Assembly (NCBI GenBank): GCA_911728435.2
Contig: OU452208.1
Location: forward strand, 10,098,499-10,162,498
DNA: 64,000 nt
Reading direction: 5' to 3'
From: Apoderus coryli
Lineage: Eukaryota; Arthropoda; Insecta; Coleoptera; Attelabidae
A program made the translations under genes and the position numbers. The first letter of the stretch is position 1. Every line of letters begins with the position of its first letter. Of this stretch, positions 1 to 10,953 are shown one piece after another. The notes below the pieces were generated by a model, which saw nothing but the letters and a program-made list of their open reading frames with translations, had not been told where the DNA came from and did not search any database.

Positions 1-1276
1 GCTGCTGCTTTCCATATTTTATTGCGAATTGCGATCAAAAAACATGCAAACGTTTGACCACTAATTTCATATGAACTGTCAGCCGATATTTCGTTGCTAT
101 AGTAATGATCAACTGCATTTATCAAAACCATGCCTATCAAGATTTTCATATTTACAATGACAACGACGTGATTCTTCCCGTCCTAGTCCGGGTACTTCCT
201 CAAGGAAACAGCGTCCGGAAAAGGGGTACCGGACGGTTGCCGAAAAAAATTGTTTTCGAAATTTTCATAGCTAGTGCAAATATGTTTTGAAATTGAGTAT
301 CTGAATGTGCATTGGAGAATATGTGCAACAAAAAAAATGAAAATTTTTTTAAATAAAACGCCATAAAAACAGTCTTTAGTTGAGTATATTTTCTCATACA
401 ATAGGTCATTTTGTAATGATTTTTTACAAATATATCTTTGGTATAGTTATTACCAAACTGATTAAGGTAATACACATCAAATATTTTAATACGAATATAC
501 AAAATATAGAGTGCTCCATACAATATTTATGTAATATATCTAATAATTTTTCTATACTATAATTTTAGGTTTTATAATTTGAAGGTAATTATGTATTGGT
601 GCGTCCCGTTACATTTATGTATTCAATGTTTCAATCTTTTAGATCAGGTCCTTTGTCAATGCCCTCATATAGGTAGTTCACGTTAAAATCAACCAACCCT
701 GACAATTGTTTGTTTTTTCAAGATTAAAACATAATAAATTTATTAAGAGATAAATTAGAAAAGAGTTTACAAAAATATTGAAACTTAAGGGAATAATAAT
801 TACAATGATAGAAAATACAAATGATCTTACTTACATTTAAATCTAGAGCCCCTTGGGCAAGTTACACTTGTTAAATGATGGATCTTAGGACATAATTGGA
901 AAAATAACCTCCAGGATGAACTATTGGTTGTAGAGGAATAACCCCTTACTAATCTAAATGCTTTCCGTTATAAATATGATTTTCTCATCGCTCATTACTC
1001 TAAGATGAACAATCATAATAAACCTCAATAGAACAAAGATGATTTCCATAAAATCAGCACAGATGTAGTATAGTTTATCCAAAGTTAATTTAAAATATAT
1101 AAATTTACGATTCTACCGGGGCTATCCGTCCCCATGCCTCTTTACATTTAACGTTTAACAGTAAAACACGGTGGCAGAATATTGTAACCATAGTTTTTCT
1201 TAGATTAATAAGATGAAAAAAGATCTATCAAATTAGATAATAATTTTTAATAAAATGTGGATGAAACTTTTTGCAG
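1..1276. other. AT-rich stretch, no gene seen
   Basis: Short open frames on both strands (105-290, 183-523, 380-562) have no recognisable motif, no splice context and AT-driven composition. I see no RNA gene or terminal repeat here. Confidence 0.5.
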
Positions 1277-1456
1277 TCACTGTATCAGACACGGCCGGTA
1301 TACGAGACGGTATACGACACGAACGGAACACGTTGGGAGTTTAAGCATCAAGATTTATATGTGCAAAGCCAGCGTCTTCTTTTAAATATTTATCATCAGT
1401 TAAGGTCTGAAGATAATGAAGTGACGAATACACATATTATATTATACATTCTATAG
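1277..1456 (+). CDS. Candidate terminal coding exon of an unidentified gene
   Basis: A pyrimidine-rich run ending in ttttgcag is followed at 1277 by an open frame of about 59 codons that starts SLYQTRPVYETVYD and closes at TAG 1454-1456. The first 60 bases are much richer in CG and in second-codon variety than the surrounding AT-rich DNA, which suggests an exon entered in phase 0. No upstream exon was found inside the window and I do not recognise the protein. It could be chance; there is no donor because the frame ends in a stop. Confidence 0.25.
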   Translation, partial: SLYQTRPVYETVYDTNGTRWEFKHQDLYVQSQRLLLNIYHQLRSEDNEVTNTHIILYIL

Positions 1457-2400
1457 ATAATGTCACTGACTAAGTAAGTAAAATTTGTTGTTAGTTATAT
1501 ATTATAATATCAGAAGCATATTATTATAAATAATAAGAGTCACCTAGTTTTTTAAATGTAATTGTTAAAATTAATATAGTGATAGTTTTATTTGTGGTAA
1601 ATTTACAGTTTTGACTATAACTTTCAGAATGTTATTTTTTGACTATGTATACTTAATAATTTTAGATTGAAAAAGACTTGAATTTCAGCCTAAACGTCTC
1701 AAATAAAATCATTTTTAACCAGTAGAACGACAACTCCTGTTTTATTATACAGACTTCAACCCAAGAAACACAAACCAACAATATAAGTACTAGAAGTGTA
1801 AGAAAATTCCAATACGAAGATTATAAATTTATCTACTTATATGCATAACAAAAATATTAACAATAGTATTAATTATTATAAAGTTATGTTCCTTGCTGTT
1901 CGAACACGGACTAGATACGTGTGGATCTATGTCTAAACTTCTAAAAACAAAACTGTCTTTTTCAGCGTAGGTTTATATGTTGCCGTGTTGGAGCGGCAAG
2001 GAAAAATACAGTATACTTTTCTACAAATGAACATACAATTATTGTTAATACACAAAGGATTTTTAAAATGTCGTTGGACATGTATTGGTATTGACATTAC
2101 AAAGGGATGTCAAGTTGTGGTTTTTTATATCATTTTAAACTAACTTTAGAAACACTATACTTAGTCACTTTTGCTGTGGTTGCATTTTGCATCTGTTTAC
2201 ATTTGATTTGGAGATTTTATATGTATAGAGAAAAGTAAAAACAGTTCATTTTACAATGCTTAAGTGAAGTTTTATAAAAGGAACATTTTGAAAACAAAAA
2301 AGGAATGCTAAATGTGAAAATTAGGAATATTTACAGACATTGAACTTAACTACTATAGTAATGGCAACAAAAAATGTTTTGATGAACATCAAGACAATAT
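1457..2400. other. Intergenic, nothing recognised
   Basis: AT-rich sequence without a coding frame longer than about 50 codons and without visible terminal repeats. Confidence 0.45.
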
Positions 2401-2778
2401 TTAATACCGAGTATTCCCGCTTCGAGCTACTGCATTCATTCTTCTCGACATACTACTGAGTAGAGTTTGAATGTATGCTTGAGGAATTGTATTCCATTCG
2501 TATTGGGCTACAATCCGTCTTCTCTTGTATTTGGAAGAAGATTTCTCTCCGGGCTATAGGGCGGCCAATTGAATATGGACTTCATTTAAGTAATTACGTA
2601 CTATACCAGCGGTATCATGCATTAATACAAATCTGTCATATCGAATATAGCTGGCCGACTTATATGGCAAAACATGATCCCGAAGGGAGTTTTTGATATA
2701 CGTATCTGCTGCCATTCGTCCACCGACTTCTACGCGTTCTGTGCGTCCGTCCGAAGAAATCCCACTCCAAAACATTTT
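2401..2778 (-). pseudogene. Tc1-family transposase, C-terminal fragment
   Basis: Read on the minus strand from 2778, the frame gives FWSGISSDGRTERVEV, then AADTYIKNSLRDHVLPY, FVLMHDTAG and VRNYLNEV. These match the order of the Tc1/DD34E transposase second half (WGGIS, DRYI, HDNA with the second catalytic Asp, YLDE). After a frameshift near 2555 the terminal block IPQAYIQTLLSSMSRR and a final NTRY at TAA 2401-2403 follow, which is how Tc1 transposases end. The first catalytic Asp, the N-terminal HTH and the segment carrying the third acidic residue are missing. The DNA is an old, immobile relic; no TIRs could be assigned. Confidence 0.8.
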
Positions 2779-3302
2779 AAGTCTTATAATATCGAGAATA
2801 TTTTTGTTTAATAGCTAGATACTTATTGATAGGTAATAATTATCTTAGAATTTAGTAAATGCAGATTGGTACGATTTGAATCAATAATTATTTGGCTATT
2901 GACAGTGCATATTACCTATATTATTATATAAAGATACAAATTAGAATAAAATACAATAAATTGATCAAACATTGTTTCAACCATTGTTTAGTCTAAATAT
3001 TAACATATCTTACTCTCATATAGCAGATAATTTTCAACAGACTTGCATCTGTCAACCTTAGGATGACGGATAATTTCATTCCGTTAACAAAAAGGATTTC
3101 AAGGTGATTCAAAAAATGTCAACTCAACCCGGCATATTGTGAATTTTAACTCAGTTTACCTATGTGGTGTGGTGTGTATGCGTCATTTAAGTTGATTGAT
3201 GATTTTTTTTCGAACAAGATCATCCAATCAATCGAATCAAGAAAACGGGGCAAAAAATATAAATTTTATGACACAAATAACGAAATTCCAACCCTATACT
3301 AC
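2779..3302. other. Intergenic, nothing recognised
   Basis: AT-rich sequence between the Tc1 relic and the short-TIR element; no frame or repeat that I can support. Confidence 0.4.
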
Positions 3303-4549
3303 TATACACTGTGTCCAAGATAGAAATCTGATAGCATTGAAATCTTGGAAACGGTAGGAGTTACAATGTCGGTAAATTGGAGAAAAGTTGTACAATTTAA
3401 ACAACTTTTGGTGTTTTCAAAAGCAGTTTTCGGGAATTTTTGAAAAAACGATTTTTTGCGATTTTAATATTTATTTATTTCTAGCATTTTTATATATTTT
3501 GAATTTATTATATATTAGAAATAATGAAAATGCTACAATTATAATAATAATGAAAAATAATTTCGTGGCAAAGCGGACAAAATGACTGGTTTCAAGGGAT
3601 TTTGTTTAATTAATTTAGCAGGGCCTCAGTCGAATTCAGTAGAACCAATTTATTCTCGATTAAATTAAAATACCAAAAATCTTACGATCATAAAATTAAG
3701 TTTAGAGAGCTGTTTATGCCTCAAGTGCACCAGTTTATTTCTATTTTATTTTTAAGGGTGTGTTTTAAATTTTAATAACGTATGCGATAAAGACCTCTAG
3801 TCTTTTAAAATTTAAAACAATAATATTATTGCTATAAAACTAGTGGATTCAGTTAAAACACTCATTAATTTTGGAGATATGAATCATTTTTACACAAAAC
3901 AAGGTTTAGAAGTCTCTAAGTGTCACAAAATGAGAAACGAAGTTAATTGTTACTCAATGAAGTTCAAAAAAATTCAAAAATGCCGAATATTATGCAAAAC
4001 AAGAAACGACTTTATCAGTTCTAATCTCAAGTTTAAAAGCAAATTTAAATACCAAATTAATGTATGCTTAGAGTAACTATGGTAACAAAATTATTCCGTC
4101 GCGTCGTTCTCTCTAAAACATCAAAAACTAATTTTGCATAAAGTCAGAATAGTAATAATTCTGTAAAAAAAGTCAGAAAAGTCCGAGTTTATTTACAGAA
4201 TTCTGCTATTCACGTTAATAGCATTTTATTCAACATTGCTGATTTAAACCTCAACCTTCAACATATACGAAGAAGATGAAAAAAAAAACTGAACATGAAA
4301 GTTAGAGGATCAAAATGAAAAATAATGTCATAACTTTTAATTCGGAATAACTTTTTTGATACTTTTAAACACAAAGGTACTTTCCTCTTGACAATTCTTG
4401 AAAATTCACCCTAAAAAACATTAATTCATCGGCTGATTTCTCCAACCTCTTTGTTTTAGAACAAGCAGGAATGGTCCTGAAAAGGTCAAATTTCGCCTCG
4501 ATAATTTTTTGTCACCTTACGAGCACTCAATCCGTGGACACAGTGTATA
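3303..4549. mobile_element. Putative non-autonomous DNA element with 15-bp inverted termini
   Basis: The left end reads tatacactgtgtcca (3303-3317) and the right end is its exact reverse complement, tggacacagtgtata (4535-4549), about 1.25 kb apart. The interior has only short AT-rich frames (65 and 77 codons) with no recognisable domain. TA dinucleotides border both ends, which would fit a Tc1/mariner-type target duplication. The TIR match is short enough that coincidence is possible. Confidence 0.4.
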
Positions 4550-5480
4550 TAATGGAAGGTTTGACTACCATGATCTAGGTAGGTATATATTATAATATAA
4601 TGTGCGGCCATTTTTTTTTTCACACATCCCCATTACCGAGGTTACCGCTTTGTTATTTATATTTCCAGTAGTTGGTTCCAGATCAGCTTCAAGTGGAATA
4701 TAATTCCTAGATCATTTACCTCTCCTTTCACTCAAATCCAAGTTCCTCACAGTTCGTCCTTCTTTTGTGAATAAATGCTACTAGAGGATCGTTTCTTCAG
4801 CCCAGCATGTAAACCTAATTCACACCTCGACTAAGATCCTGGTAAGTGGAAGGTCTATTAAAGAGAGAGAGGAAAGAAATGCTCATAACTAGATGCTCTA
4901 TACTTCCGGTAATGCTGAAATAATAAATAGAACATTTATTTTTTAATCCCGTCTTCTAATTTAAGCTTTTCGAAAAAATTGCTGACATACTATATTCTAG
5001 CCAACTTTGAATTTTTATCAATAATTTTAATTATTTTTCAAAAGATAGCCCAATTCAATTTTACCAATATACTTATTTCGCCACCCTGTACATGCCTTGC
5101 TAGTTAATTAGGTACTAAGATATGTTCGATATAATATTTTCTTATTTCTATTTATCAGGATGCATACCTACTTGTATTGTTATTTAGAATTATTATGGAA
5201 AAATTGGTCAAACATAATTATTAATAATTTAGAAAAATATTAACATTTCATTTCAAACCATAATTATAATACTCGTACTTAATCGTATTTTATATTTTTG
5301 CCTTTGGAAACGAGATCTTTTTGAAAGCAAGAATCAAAATTTTCTATTAACTATATATACAAGATTAATTTATATTCTTTGTTATAAAAAAGTATTAATC
5401 TTAATTAATTTACAGTATACAACATTTAAGATAATTGATACATATTTTAACATAGGTACATTGATTTAACTAGCACGTAT
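4550..5480. other. Intergenic, no gene seen
   Basis: No coding frame or RNA gene recognised. At about 5490-5570 short pieces resembling cagggtg-type transposon ends and the dispersed repeat of 11284-11465 begin. Confidence 0.4.
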
Positions 5481-5602
5481 GTATAGATATACAGGGTGAT
5501 TGTTAGCCGAGGGTACATCGGAAGTTGTGAGAAAATTAAGCCCTTATTTCAAATAGAACACCATGTGTATAATTATATTTTTGGGCTAGAACTAACAGGT
5601 CT

Positions 5603-5900
5603 TCGATAAATAGTCACCGGAATAGAATGACTTTTGAAATTTTGAAGGTAGTTGAAGAATATCGTAGAAAATTCAACTCTCTTGGCAGATTCGCCCATAA
5701 GGGTACAGGGTGGTCACAAACTACTGGAATATTATTTACTAATAAAAATAGTCATATAATTTTCTCAAATGGAAAATCCTATATATTATAAAATATTCTG
5801 AAATGCAATCAAATTAACTCTCAAATGATAAGGTTTTCGAAATAAAAACAAGTTTCTAGGGAAATTGGAGTATCCTGTAGAATTAATTAGCCATGAAACG
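5603..5900 (+). repeat. Left arm of a divergent inverted repeat (cagggtggtc family)
   Basis: This block, including gtacagggtggtcacaaact near 5700 and aaacaagtttctag near 5845, aligns by eye with the reverse complement of 6865-7190 over about 300 bp at roughly three-quarters identity. It is a dispersed repeat present twice in opposite orientation, around the palindromic MITE at 6466. Confidence 0.65.
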
Positions 5901-6465
5901 TCATTACACTTCATGAGACAATAAAATTATAATAATTGAATTACTCTTGGCCAATGTGACCGAATTATCATAAATTATATCGTAATAAACTGATATTTTG
6001 TTCATAAATAAGTATATAGACACTTCGTTATTTATTAGTAATTTATTTATGGAGTGTCTAATTATTCTTGTTACTATTCATTTAATATTATATTTACATG
6101 AAAATGGAAGTTGTATTAAGAGCAAAAGGGAAGAACTAATAATTTTTTTAATGCAATGTGACATTAATTTGTCATTCAAAAATGTATTAGATTTGCTCTT
6201 GTAAATATTTATTTTTAGCCACCGAAGTTTCTTTTAAATCCAAACATTGCTAATTAACGAAAATGTGGTGAAAATAATTAAAATGGAAGAAAATAATTAC
6301 TCAAATAAAGCTTTAATGAACTTATTTATTATTTATTAGAAATGTGACGAAATTATAAAAAGAACATTCAGTTTAATGAAATGTATCCTGATTTACAACC
6401 AATGAATATGAGGAGGTTCCCACTAGGTAATACAAAATAATTTCAAGTAAACAGACAAAATATTA

Positions 6466-6637
6466 TACGAGGCATGTTTTTTAAGTAAGTACCGTTTTGG
6501 AATTAAAAAAAGACGTACAAAGATATCGCAATAATTTTATTTTTACAGGCTTTCATGTAAAAATAAAATTATTGCGATATCTTTGCACGTCTTTTTTTAA
6601 TTCCAAAACGGTACTTACTTAAAAAACATGCCTCGTA
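6466..6637. mobile_element. Palindromic mariner-type MITE (fold-back)
   Basis: Arms 6460-6547 and 6556-6643 are reverse complements over 88 bases with one mismatch, separated by an 8-base loop. Each end reads TA-CGAGGCATG, the TA presumably being the target duplication of a mariner-type element; the palindrome even runs a few bases past it. There is no coding sequence: it is two TIRs back to back. Near-perfect arms imply a young copy or one kept identical by gene conversion. Confidence 0.75.
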
Positions 6638-6864
6638 TAATATGTAACAGTATATCGTCATCATAACATAGAATAAGAATGTTTTTTGTCATCTTGCAAA
6701 CCTTGGACAAGGTCTTGTCTAAGTTGCAAACTGTGTGCTTATGATGCTTTTTGTGTGGTGGCAGCACTAGGACGTTGTACAACAGCTAATATACACAAGC
6801 TTAGCTGTGGTTGTACTAGCTGGCCACCAGTGGCGGAGGTTGTTAGATGGTTTGGGTTGTTACA

Positions 6865-7190
6865 TAATTCTGTAATCCAATTGTTCTAGAAACTTGCTTT
6901 TATTTCGAAAACCTTTTCATTTAGGTATAGCAGTATGTCATATTATTTGAAAGGGAATTTAACTCTCTTTCAGAATATTAGATGATATACAAGGTGTTCC
7001 AATTGAGAAAATGGACCTATGCCTTTTTATTAGTAGATCACACTACACTAGTTTGCGACCACCCTGTAACCTTATGGGCCAAACTGTCAATATAATTGAA
7101 TTTTCTAAGATATTCTCCAACTACTATCAAAATTTCAACGGTCTGTCTTTTAGGTTGACGACATGGTCAATATTTTCCGGAGACCTGTTT
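6865..7190 (-). repeat. Right arm of the divergent inverted repeat
   Basis: Inverted partner of 5603-5900. The accaccctgta terminus near 7060 mirrors tacagggtggt near 5703, and ttctagaaacttgctttt near 6885 mirrors the inner end of the left arm. The open frame at 7011-7259 lies wholly in this repeat and shows no protein motif. Confidence 0.6.
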
Positions 7191-7302
7191 TGGACCAAAA
7201 AAAATCAAAATAATTTATTTATTGAAAAACAGTTGAAAATAGGTATAGGGAAGTGTTGAGACAAAATATACCAAGACATAAGGAATCCAAAAATATAACT
7301 AT

Positions 7303-7632
7303 TGTTAGAAATCAGCCGACACGCAATTATATTATTTATTATTTTGTTATGTTCATAAAAAAGCCGCTGCCGGTCTAAAGGATGTTAAGTGACGACGTAC
7401 AGACAAGAAATGCTGATAACTGGTTTTATCTTTTTGCATGTGGTTGTCTAGTAAGAAACCGATAACAATGGAATAGGAAAAATGCGTCGGCACTCTAATA
7501 TTCTCTGTGCTCGGGTTAACAGGCCGCTTTTATTTGTATTTTCGTTACATGTGAATATTAAGATATTATGATTAAATGTTAAGGGTTGTATAAGTGTGTT
7601 GTTGTATTAATAATTTCAAATATTTTCTAACA
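7303..7632 (+). repeat. 5' LTR
   Basis: 330 bp, TG...CA ended, with 8-bp inverted ends (TGTTAGAA / TTCTAACA). It is the transcription start and polyadenylation region of the element by family rule. No clear TATA box stands out. Confidence 0.92.
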
Positions 7633-7650
7633 TCAGAAGTGAGATCGTGT
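7633..7650 (+). other. Probable primer-binding site
   Basis: Directly after the 5' LTR the sequence tcagaagtgagatcg resembles the complement of a tRNA-Leu 3' end (usual PBS core gtcagaagtggga), lacking the TGG that pairs with CCA. This would fit gypsy clades primed by tRNA-Leu. The assignment is from memory and would need a tRNA set from the same genome. Confidence 0.45.
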
Positions 7651-7690
7651 CCTAACGCCGTTAGTGCAGTTAGTGGACTGTTAACTGTTT

Positions 7691-8677
7691 ATGTTTAACT
7701 GCTGTTCGGGTGTTAAAAACATTTTTGTGGTGTGCTTAAAAACATTGAAGTGGCAAATATCGACAATGACTTCTAGTGGTAGTGATGGTTCAACTAATGC
7801 CATTTTACTGGAATTGGTAAAGGCATTGCAATCACAGAAATCTAGTGAGCAAGTAGATTTACCGTATTTTAGACCCGAAAATAATGATTCCCGCAAATGG
7901 GTAAGTCATGTTGAACACATTAAAAATGAAATTGGACTGAGTGATGTACAAATTTTGGCACGGATTGGCCGTTTTTTATTAAATGATTCTAAAAGATGGT
8001 TTGAACGATGGGATCCAGATAGTAGGGATTGGGATACATTTCGAAAAGAATTTGTGGAAGCTTTTCCTTCAAAAAAAAATCTAGGACGGTTGCTAGAAGA
8101 TGCAGTTAAATTCGCTTCGTCCAATGTTAACACTTATGAAACTTACGTTCATGAAAAAACAAATATGTTAAAGAATTTACGTGCAAATTGGTGTGAGATT
8201 GATCTTGTAGAATTAGTTGTTTATGGGATTTCTGAATTAGATGTGCGTAACGCAGCCACGAACTGCAATTGTCAAACCATTTCTGAGTTACTTGTATTTT
8301 TGTCGTCGTTTTCCAAGCCTTCAAGTGATAATCTTGGACAACAAAAATTAACTATGGGTGAACAGATCTCTTCAAAAAAGAAATTTCCCACGACTGACTA
8401 CCGCAGTACTACATCCTGGAAAATAAACAAGCAATGTTATCAGTGTGGCCAGACAGGGCATGTCAAAGCCAATTGTCGAAGCAAGAGAATTAAAACATCG
8501 GTTGAAAATGACACTACACCTTCTAGTCATGTTTTACCTTCAACCTCCCAAAGCAATGACGAAGCTTGTGGTTTTTGTGCCAAACGAGGTCATAATGTCT
8601 CGAATTGCTTTCTGAAAGCTGCAATAGATAAACGCCGCAGTGTTAATTTTTGCTCCACTGGTAAAGTGCACAACTGA
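7691..8677 (+). CDS. Gag polyprotein of the LTR element
   Basis: Frame of 328 codons; the likelier start is the methionine at 7767 (MTSSGSDGS), since the first 25 residues are hydrophobic and unlike a gag. The central part (WVSHVEHIKNEIGL, RWFERWDPDSRDWDTF, YVHEKTNML) has the capsid pattern of retrotransposon gag. Two CCHC zinc knuckles follow, CYQCGQTGHVKANC near 8435 and CGFCAKRGHNVSNC near 8569, for RNA packaging. The frame is fully open although pol behind it is broken. Gag from such a copy could still form particles and package its own RNA. Confidence 0.85.
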   Translation: MFNCCSGVKNIFVVCLKTLKWQISTMTSSGSDGSTNAILLELVKALQSQKSSEQVDLPYFRPENNDSRKWVSHVEHIKNEIGLSDVQILARIGRFLLNDSKRWFERWDPDSRDWDTFRKEFVEAFPSKKNLGRLLEDAVKFASSNVNTYETYVHEKTNMLKNLRANWCEIDLVELVVYGISELDVRNAATNCNCQTISELLVFLSSFSKPSSDNLGQQKLTMGEQISSKKKFPTTDYRSTTSWKINKQCYQCGQTGHVKANCRSKRIKTSVENDTTPSSHVLPSTSQSNDEACGFCAKRGHNVSNCFLKAAIDKRRSVNFCSTGKVHN

Positions 8678-8860
8678 AATAGTTGTGAATGGTCATCAAT
8701 GTTGGGCTCTTGTTGACACGGATGCAGATTTATCCCTAATGCCCGAAAAATTTCTTCATCTGACAAAATGGTCATCTCCTGTACCATGACCCATGACTAT
8801 TAAAGGAATTACCAATGCCACTAATACTGCCGCCAAGAAGTTCACAAATCTTACAAGAAG
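8650..8860 (+). pseudogene. Retroviral-type aspartic protease remnant
   Basis: Overlapping the end of gag in another frame, the translation reads TEIVVNGHQCWALVDTDADLS then LMPEKF, the usual ALVDTGA active-site strand of retrotransposon proteases with Gly replaced by Asp (DTD instead of DTG). A stop follows about 20 codons later before TIKGITNATNT. Both the glycine change and the stop should inactivate it. The normal layout, protease shifted in frame behind gag, is retained. Confidence 0.7.
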
Positions 8861-8969
8861 TTGTTGTTCCTTCTGAATTCCGGAATAAACTTAATGAGGT
8901 ACTGGATGATTTCGGCAGCATGATTGCAAGCGGAAACAAAGTGGGTGCTGTTAAAAACGTCAGCTAACA

Positions 8970-9419
8970 ATTTACGACCCGTAGTTGTCTACGGAGTTGC
9001 ATACGGACGCAAGCAGTTTCGGTTATGGCGCAATTCTTATCCAAGGTGAGGCCAGGGTGGTTTCCTACTTCAGCGGAAAGACTACAGAATGTGAATCGCG
9101 ATACCATTCTTATGAACTGCAAACCCTAGCCATAGTTCAAGCTCTTAAACATTTTCGCACTTACTTGCTTGGCATCAAATTTGTTATAGTTAGCGACTGT
9201 AATTCTGTCAAGGCAACAATGACGAAGAAAGATTTACTCCGTCGAATCGCTCGATGGTGGGTATATCTACAGGCCTTCAATTTCGAAATAGTATATCGGA
9301 AAGAAAGCAGTTTACCCCATGTTGATTACCTTAGTAGAAATCCAATTGTTCGGAGAGTTACGAATAGAATTGGGCCTATATGCAGCAAAAAGGTAGCGAA
9401 GAAATTCAAAGACCTATGA
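8970..9419 (+). pseudogene. RNase H domain of pol, upstream RT domain missing
   Basis: The frame begins LHTDASSFGYGAILIQ, continues YHSYELQTLAIVQALKHFRTYL and VSDCNSVK, and ends LPHVDYLSRNP. This is the Ty3/gypsy RNase H with its Asp, Glu and Asp catalytic residues in order, then the tether leading to integrase. Nothing resembling the reverse transcriptase palm (YxDD) lies between the protease remnant at 8650-8860 and this point, so several hundred codons have been lost. The junction lies at about 8860-8985. Confidence 0.85.
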
Positions 9420-10420
9420 TTCGATTACTGCACACTTCTGGTTTCCTCGCATGAGATTGTTTGTCAAACGATACACTAAACATTGTGTTCTATGTGCGGT
9501 CAAGAAAACAAGAACTGAACCACTCCAAGGGTTCGTTAACCCTGTAGAAAAACCAAAAGAATCGTTCCACACTTTGCATATGGATTGCCTGGGACCATTG
9601 CCTGTATCAACGGATGGTTTTAAGCATATACTTGTTATTGTAGATGTGATCACTAAATACTGCATCTTGTTCTCTATGAAAACGGTTACTACGTCAGAAA
9701 CGCGTGATAAATTACGGAGTGTTTTAGCGTTGTTTGGTACACCCAGCAAAATCATAATGGATTGCGGGACTTCATTCAAGAATACGACTTTTCCAAAATA
9801 CTTGGAACATCGAACACCACTTTGTAACACCTGACATTCATAGAGGGAATGGCCAGGTAGAGCGTTATATGAGAACAATCAGAAACTTACTTCGGATCGA
9901 AACACAGATTCAGTCAGAATGGTCGAACGGATTATGGAAAATACAGCTAGTTTTAAATACAACAATGCAAAAATCTACCAACATGAGTCCATTGCAACTT
10001 CTGTTAGGTGTTCAACTTTCGACACCTTTGATTCAAGCCCTGCTGAAGAATCTGTCAAAAGATTTGACACTAGTTCGTAATCGTAATTTGGACAGACAGC
10101 GTGTAGCTGAGAAGCTTGCGTCAACTTTCGTTTTGGGTACCAGGAACCAAAAGCGTAGAGATAATTCCACATATTCTCCAGGTGACTTCGTTCTAATGCA
10201 CAGGGATTCGCAGATGCATATTAGCAAGAGCGAATACGAGTTTTTGGGACCGTACGAAGTTTTGCAATGTCTAGGAAATGGACGGTACGAAATTAAGAAG
10301 GTTGGCACGAATATCATAACTAAGGCTGCCAAGGAGCAACTTAGAGCATGGCCCCTACAATGGACACAGTCTTGTGATATGCAAGGCATACTGGAATTCA
10401 TGGGAAAAGGTGATGAAAGT
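9380..10420 (+). pseudogene. Integrase, frameshifted
   Basis: The CxxC half of the zinc-binding HHCC motif is seen as KHCVLCAVKK. The catalytic core follows: first Asp in HMDCLGPLP, second Asp in IIMDCGTSF, and Glu in GNGQVERYMRTI, the last in a new frame after a shift near 9815-9835. The C-terminal part (YSPGDFVLMHRD, EFLGPYEVLQ, GRYEIKKVG) resembles the SH3-like DNA-binding tail of gypsy integrases. All three acidic residues are present. Frames: 9451-9834 and 9869-10531, the end of the latter running into the tandem repeat. Confidence 0.85.
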
Positions 10421-10441
10421 GATTCCAGTGCAGGTCAGTTG

Positions 10442-10815
10442 ATTTATCCTATTTTTAATTTTATTTTTGGTCTTTGTCTCGGAAGTAGCAAAGCCAGGTG
10501 TAAGGCTGCGGTCTTCACAATTAAGTTCTAAATCAACTGTATTTTTGGTCTTTGTCTCGGGAGTAGCAAAGCCAGGTGCAAGGCTGCGGTCTTCACAATT
10601 AAGTTCTAAAGCAATTTTATTTTGGTCTTTGTCTCGGAAGTAGCAAAGCCAGGTGCAAGGCTGCGGTCTTCACAATTAAGTTCTAAAGCAATTTTATTTT
10701 TGGTCTTTGTCTCGGGAGTAGCAAAGCCAGGTGCAAGGCTGCGGTCTTCACAATTAAGTTTTAAATCAATTTTATTTTGGTCTTTGTTTCGGCAGTTGCA
10801 AAGCCTGCGGTGGAA
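10442..10815 (+). repeat. 78-bp tandem repeat in the 3' region of the LTR element
   Basis: Units starting ggtctttgtctcgg occur at 10469, 10547, 10624, 10702 and 10779, a period of 77-78 bases, each containing tagcaaagccaggtg and ctgcggtcttcacaatt. There are four full units and a diverged fifth. Frames crossing the array on both strands (10606-10912) are by-products of the repeat, not genes. Placement between integrase and the 3' LTR is where some gypsy elements carry repeats. Confidence 0.9.
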
Positions 10816-10953
10816 GACTGCGGACTTCCCCATATGTAAAGATGGCAAATTGCGTGGTACTTGCCACAAATCTACTGTCGATAATCATACTTGTTACAGG
10901 TTTGAACGATAATGAGTGAGGCGCCGAGAGCGTCGCCAATGTCAGTATGGCCG

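Noticed and set aside
105..562. Overlapping short frames on both strands
   Set aside because: No motif, splice signal or codon bias; lengths of 60-107 codons are expected by chance in AT-rich DNA when non-ATG starts are allowed.
5998..6204. 68-codon hydrophobic frame as a small membrane protein
   Set aside because: Leu/Ile-rich content follows from AT richness; no neighbours, conserved motif or promoter.
7011..7259. 82-codon frame before the LTR element
   Set aside because: Lies in the right arm of a dispersed inverted repeat and has no equivalent frame in the other arm.
9414..9878. 154-codon minus-strand frame
   Set aside because: Shadow of the integrase frame on the plus strand, which carries the real motifs.
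10606..10912. Frames of 87 and 96 codons with internal repeats
   Set aside because: Created by the 78-bp tandem repeats; the peptide repetition mirrors the DNA repeat and no protein family fits.
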